Part shown: one piece after another, positions 5,441-6,126 of the stretch
Position numbering within the stretch: position 1 is the first letter of the stretch
Layout of the letters: each line of letters starts with the position of its first letter
Source: Desulfocapsa sulfexigens
GTDB taxonomy: Bacteria > Desulfobacterota > Desulfobulbia > Desulfobulbales > Desulfocapsaceae
DNA: 6,126 bases
Direction: 5' to 3'
Assembly (NCBI GenBank): GCA_020721165.1
Contig: DYNG01000053.1
Span: 1-6,126, forward strand
Made by a program: the position numbers and the translations under genes
The notes under the pieces: generated by a model
The model's database searches: none
The model's input: only the letters and a program-made list of their open reading frames with translations
What the model was told of the DNA's origin: nothing

Positions 5441-6125
5441 CAACTTCAATTAGCAGCTCCAGCAGTCCGCTCTCATCAATGCCGCAAAAACCTGTAATCA
5501 GGCTCCTGATAGCCGACGGCAGAGGCGCGGTTATCGTAATTTCATCACCTGTAACCGGATGTAGCAATACAGTGCGGAAGGAGTGCAGGGCAAAGCCTTG
5601 TAAAGCAGGAAGCGGCGCTGCCTTGTAACGGATGTCTCCGGCAACCGGATGCCCGATGCCGGACAGGTGGCGGCGGATCTGGTGGGTGCGGCCCGTGAGC
5701 GGCTCCGCAAGGATCAGCGTATGGGTGGAGCTGCAGGCAAGGCTGTAAAAGGATGTAGATGACTCCTTCCCGTCCAGCGGTTCATCTATTCTGCCGTCAC
5801 CTTTTATTGTCCCCTCAACAACCGCAAGGTAGAGCTTTCCAAGCCCCTCCTCCTTGACCTGTCTCCCCATAACACCGGCATTGGATGAGCTTGTTGCAAG
5901 AAGCACGGCCCCTGATGTCCCCCTGTCAAGGCGGTTGACCGGGTAGGCGCGGCACTGGTGCCCTGAATGCCCGGAAAGCCATGCAGATGCAACATCCGCC
6001 AGGTTTTCATCCACCTCGGCAGCCGGATGCATGGCAAGACCGGCCGGTTTGTTGATGGCCAGCAAACGATCGTCCTGCCAGAGAATATCCAGAGTCGCAG
6101 GCGGATTGGAGAGTAAGGATGTCAC
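5412..6125 (-). CDS. RluA-family pseudouridine synthase (RluA/TruC-like), start at or beyond window edge
   Basis: Catalyses isomerisation of uridine to pseudouridine in rRNA or tRNA. The 237 visible residues cover the catalytic domain: DDRLLAINKPAGLAMHP (18-34), the catalytic loop NRLDRGTSG with Asp67, KLYLAVVEG (97-105, conserved Lys/Tyr) and LTGRTHQIRRHLSGIGHPVAGD (143-164, RNA/uracil-binding region). No S4 RNA-binding domain is visible. Length and the RRH-L...HP-GD block resemble TruC-type enzymes, but the exact target base cannot be read from sequence. The first visible possible start is GTG at 6125, right at the window edge with no ribosome site visible, so the true start may lie outside. 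Asn replaces the common His before RLD. No terminator was found at its 3' end. Confidence 0.9.
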   Translation of the reverse strand: MTSLLSNPPATLDILWQDDRLLAINKPAGLAMHPAAEVDENLADVASAWLSGHSGHQCRAYPVNRLDRGTSGAVLLATSSSNAGVMGRQVKEEGLGKLYLAVVEGTIKGDGRIDEPLDGKESSTSFYSLACSSTHTLILAEPLTGRTHQIRRHLSGIGHPVAGDIRYKAAPLPALQGFALHSFRTVLLHPVTGDEITITAPLPSAIRSLITGFCGIDESGLLELLIEVATRKVAADA

Positions 6126-6126
6126 T

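Noticed and set aside
6039..6048. 10-bp palindrome ACCGGCCGGT
   Set aside because: It lies within conserved coding sequence of the pseudouridine synthase in G+C-rich DNA, and is short enough to be chance.

Overview
The window reads as chromosomal DNA of a Gram-negative bacterium with dense, mostly short-spaced genes. The sec-type signal peptide on a MuiA-like envelope protein and the general gene repertoire would fit a Geobacter/Desulfuromonas-like (Desulfobacterota) genome, but that assignment is inference from family resemblance only. No rRNA, tRNA, CRISPR array, integrase or transposase was recognised.

Left block (1-1225, plus strand): the 3' two thirds of a PIG3-type NAD(P)H:quinone oxidoreductase, then, 4 bp later, a YkgJ-type cysteine-cluster protein, probably co-transcribed. 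A GC-rich hairpin with T-tracts on both sides (about 1185-1225) is well placed to stop transcription from both directions. Inside the ykgJ-like gene lies an unusually strong perfect inverted repeat (722-758).

Middle block (1248-2936, minus strand): a secreted DUF4140/DUF4139 'mucoidy inhibitor MuiA'-family protein, convergent with the left block. Its promoter region (2937-3075) is shared divergently with the next plus-strand group.

Right block (3076-5440, plus strand): a likely operon. It starts with a 91-aa small protein behind a good -10 box and Shine-Dalgarno (SD) site. Next comes what looks like one ancestral TPR-protein gene (about 300 codons) now split into three collinear pieces: 3442-3858, 3859-4092 and 4092-4349. 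The first break is an in-frame TAA and the second a one-base frame change. It ends with an intact ADP-ribosylglycohydrolase (4349-5440), joined by a TGATG stop/start overlap. The hydrolase would remove ADP-ribose from a protein or small-molecule target; no ADP-ribosyltransferase is in view.

Right edge (5412-6125, minus strand): an RluA/TruC-like pseudouridine synthase whose 3' end overlaps the hydrolase gene tail-to-tail by 29 bp. Its start is at or beyond the window edge.

The most notable points are the broken TPR gene upstream of the ADP-ribosylglycohydrolase, the intragenic hairpin in the ykgJ-like gene, the shared bidirectional terminator, and the 29-bp antisense gene overlap. I see no convincing evidence of a wholly new system.
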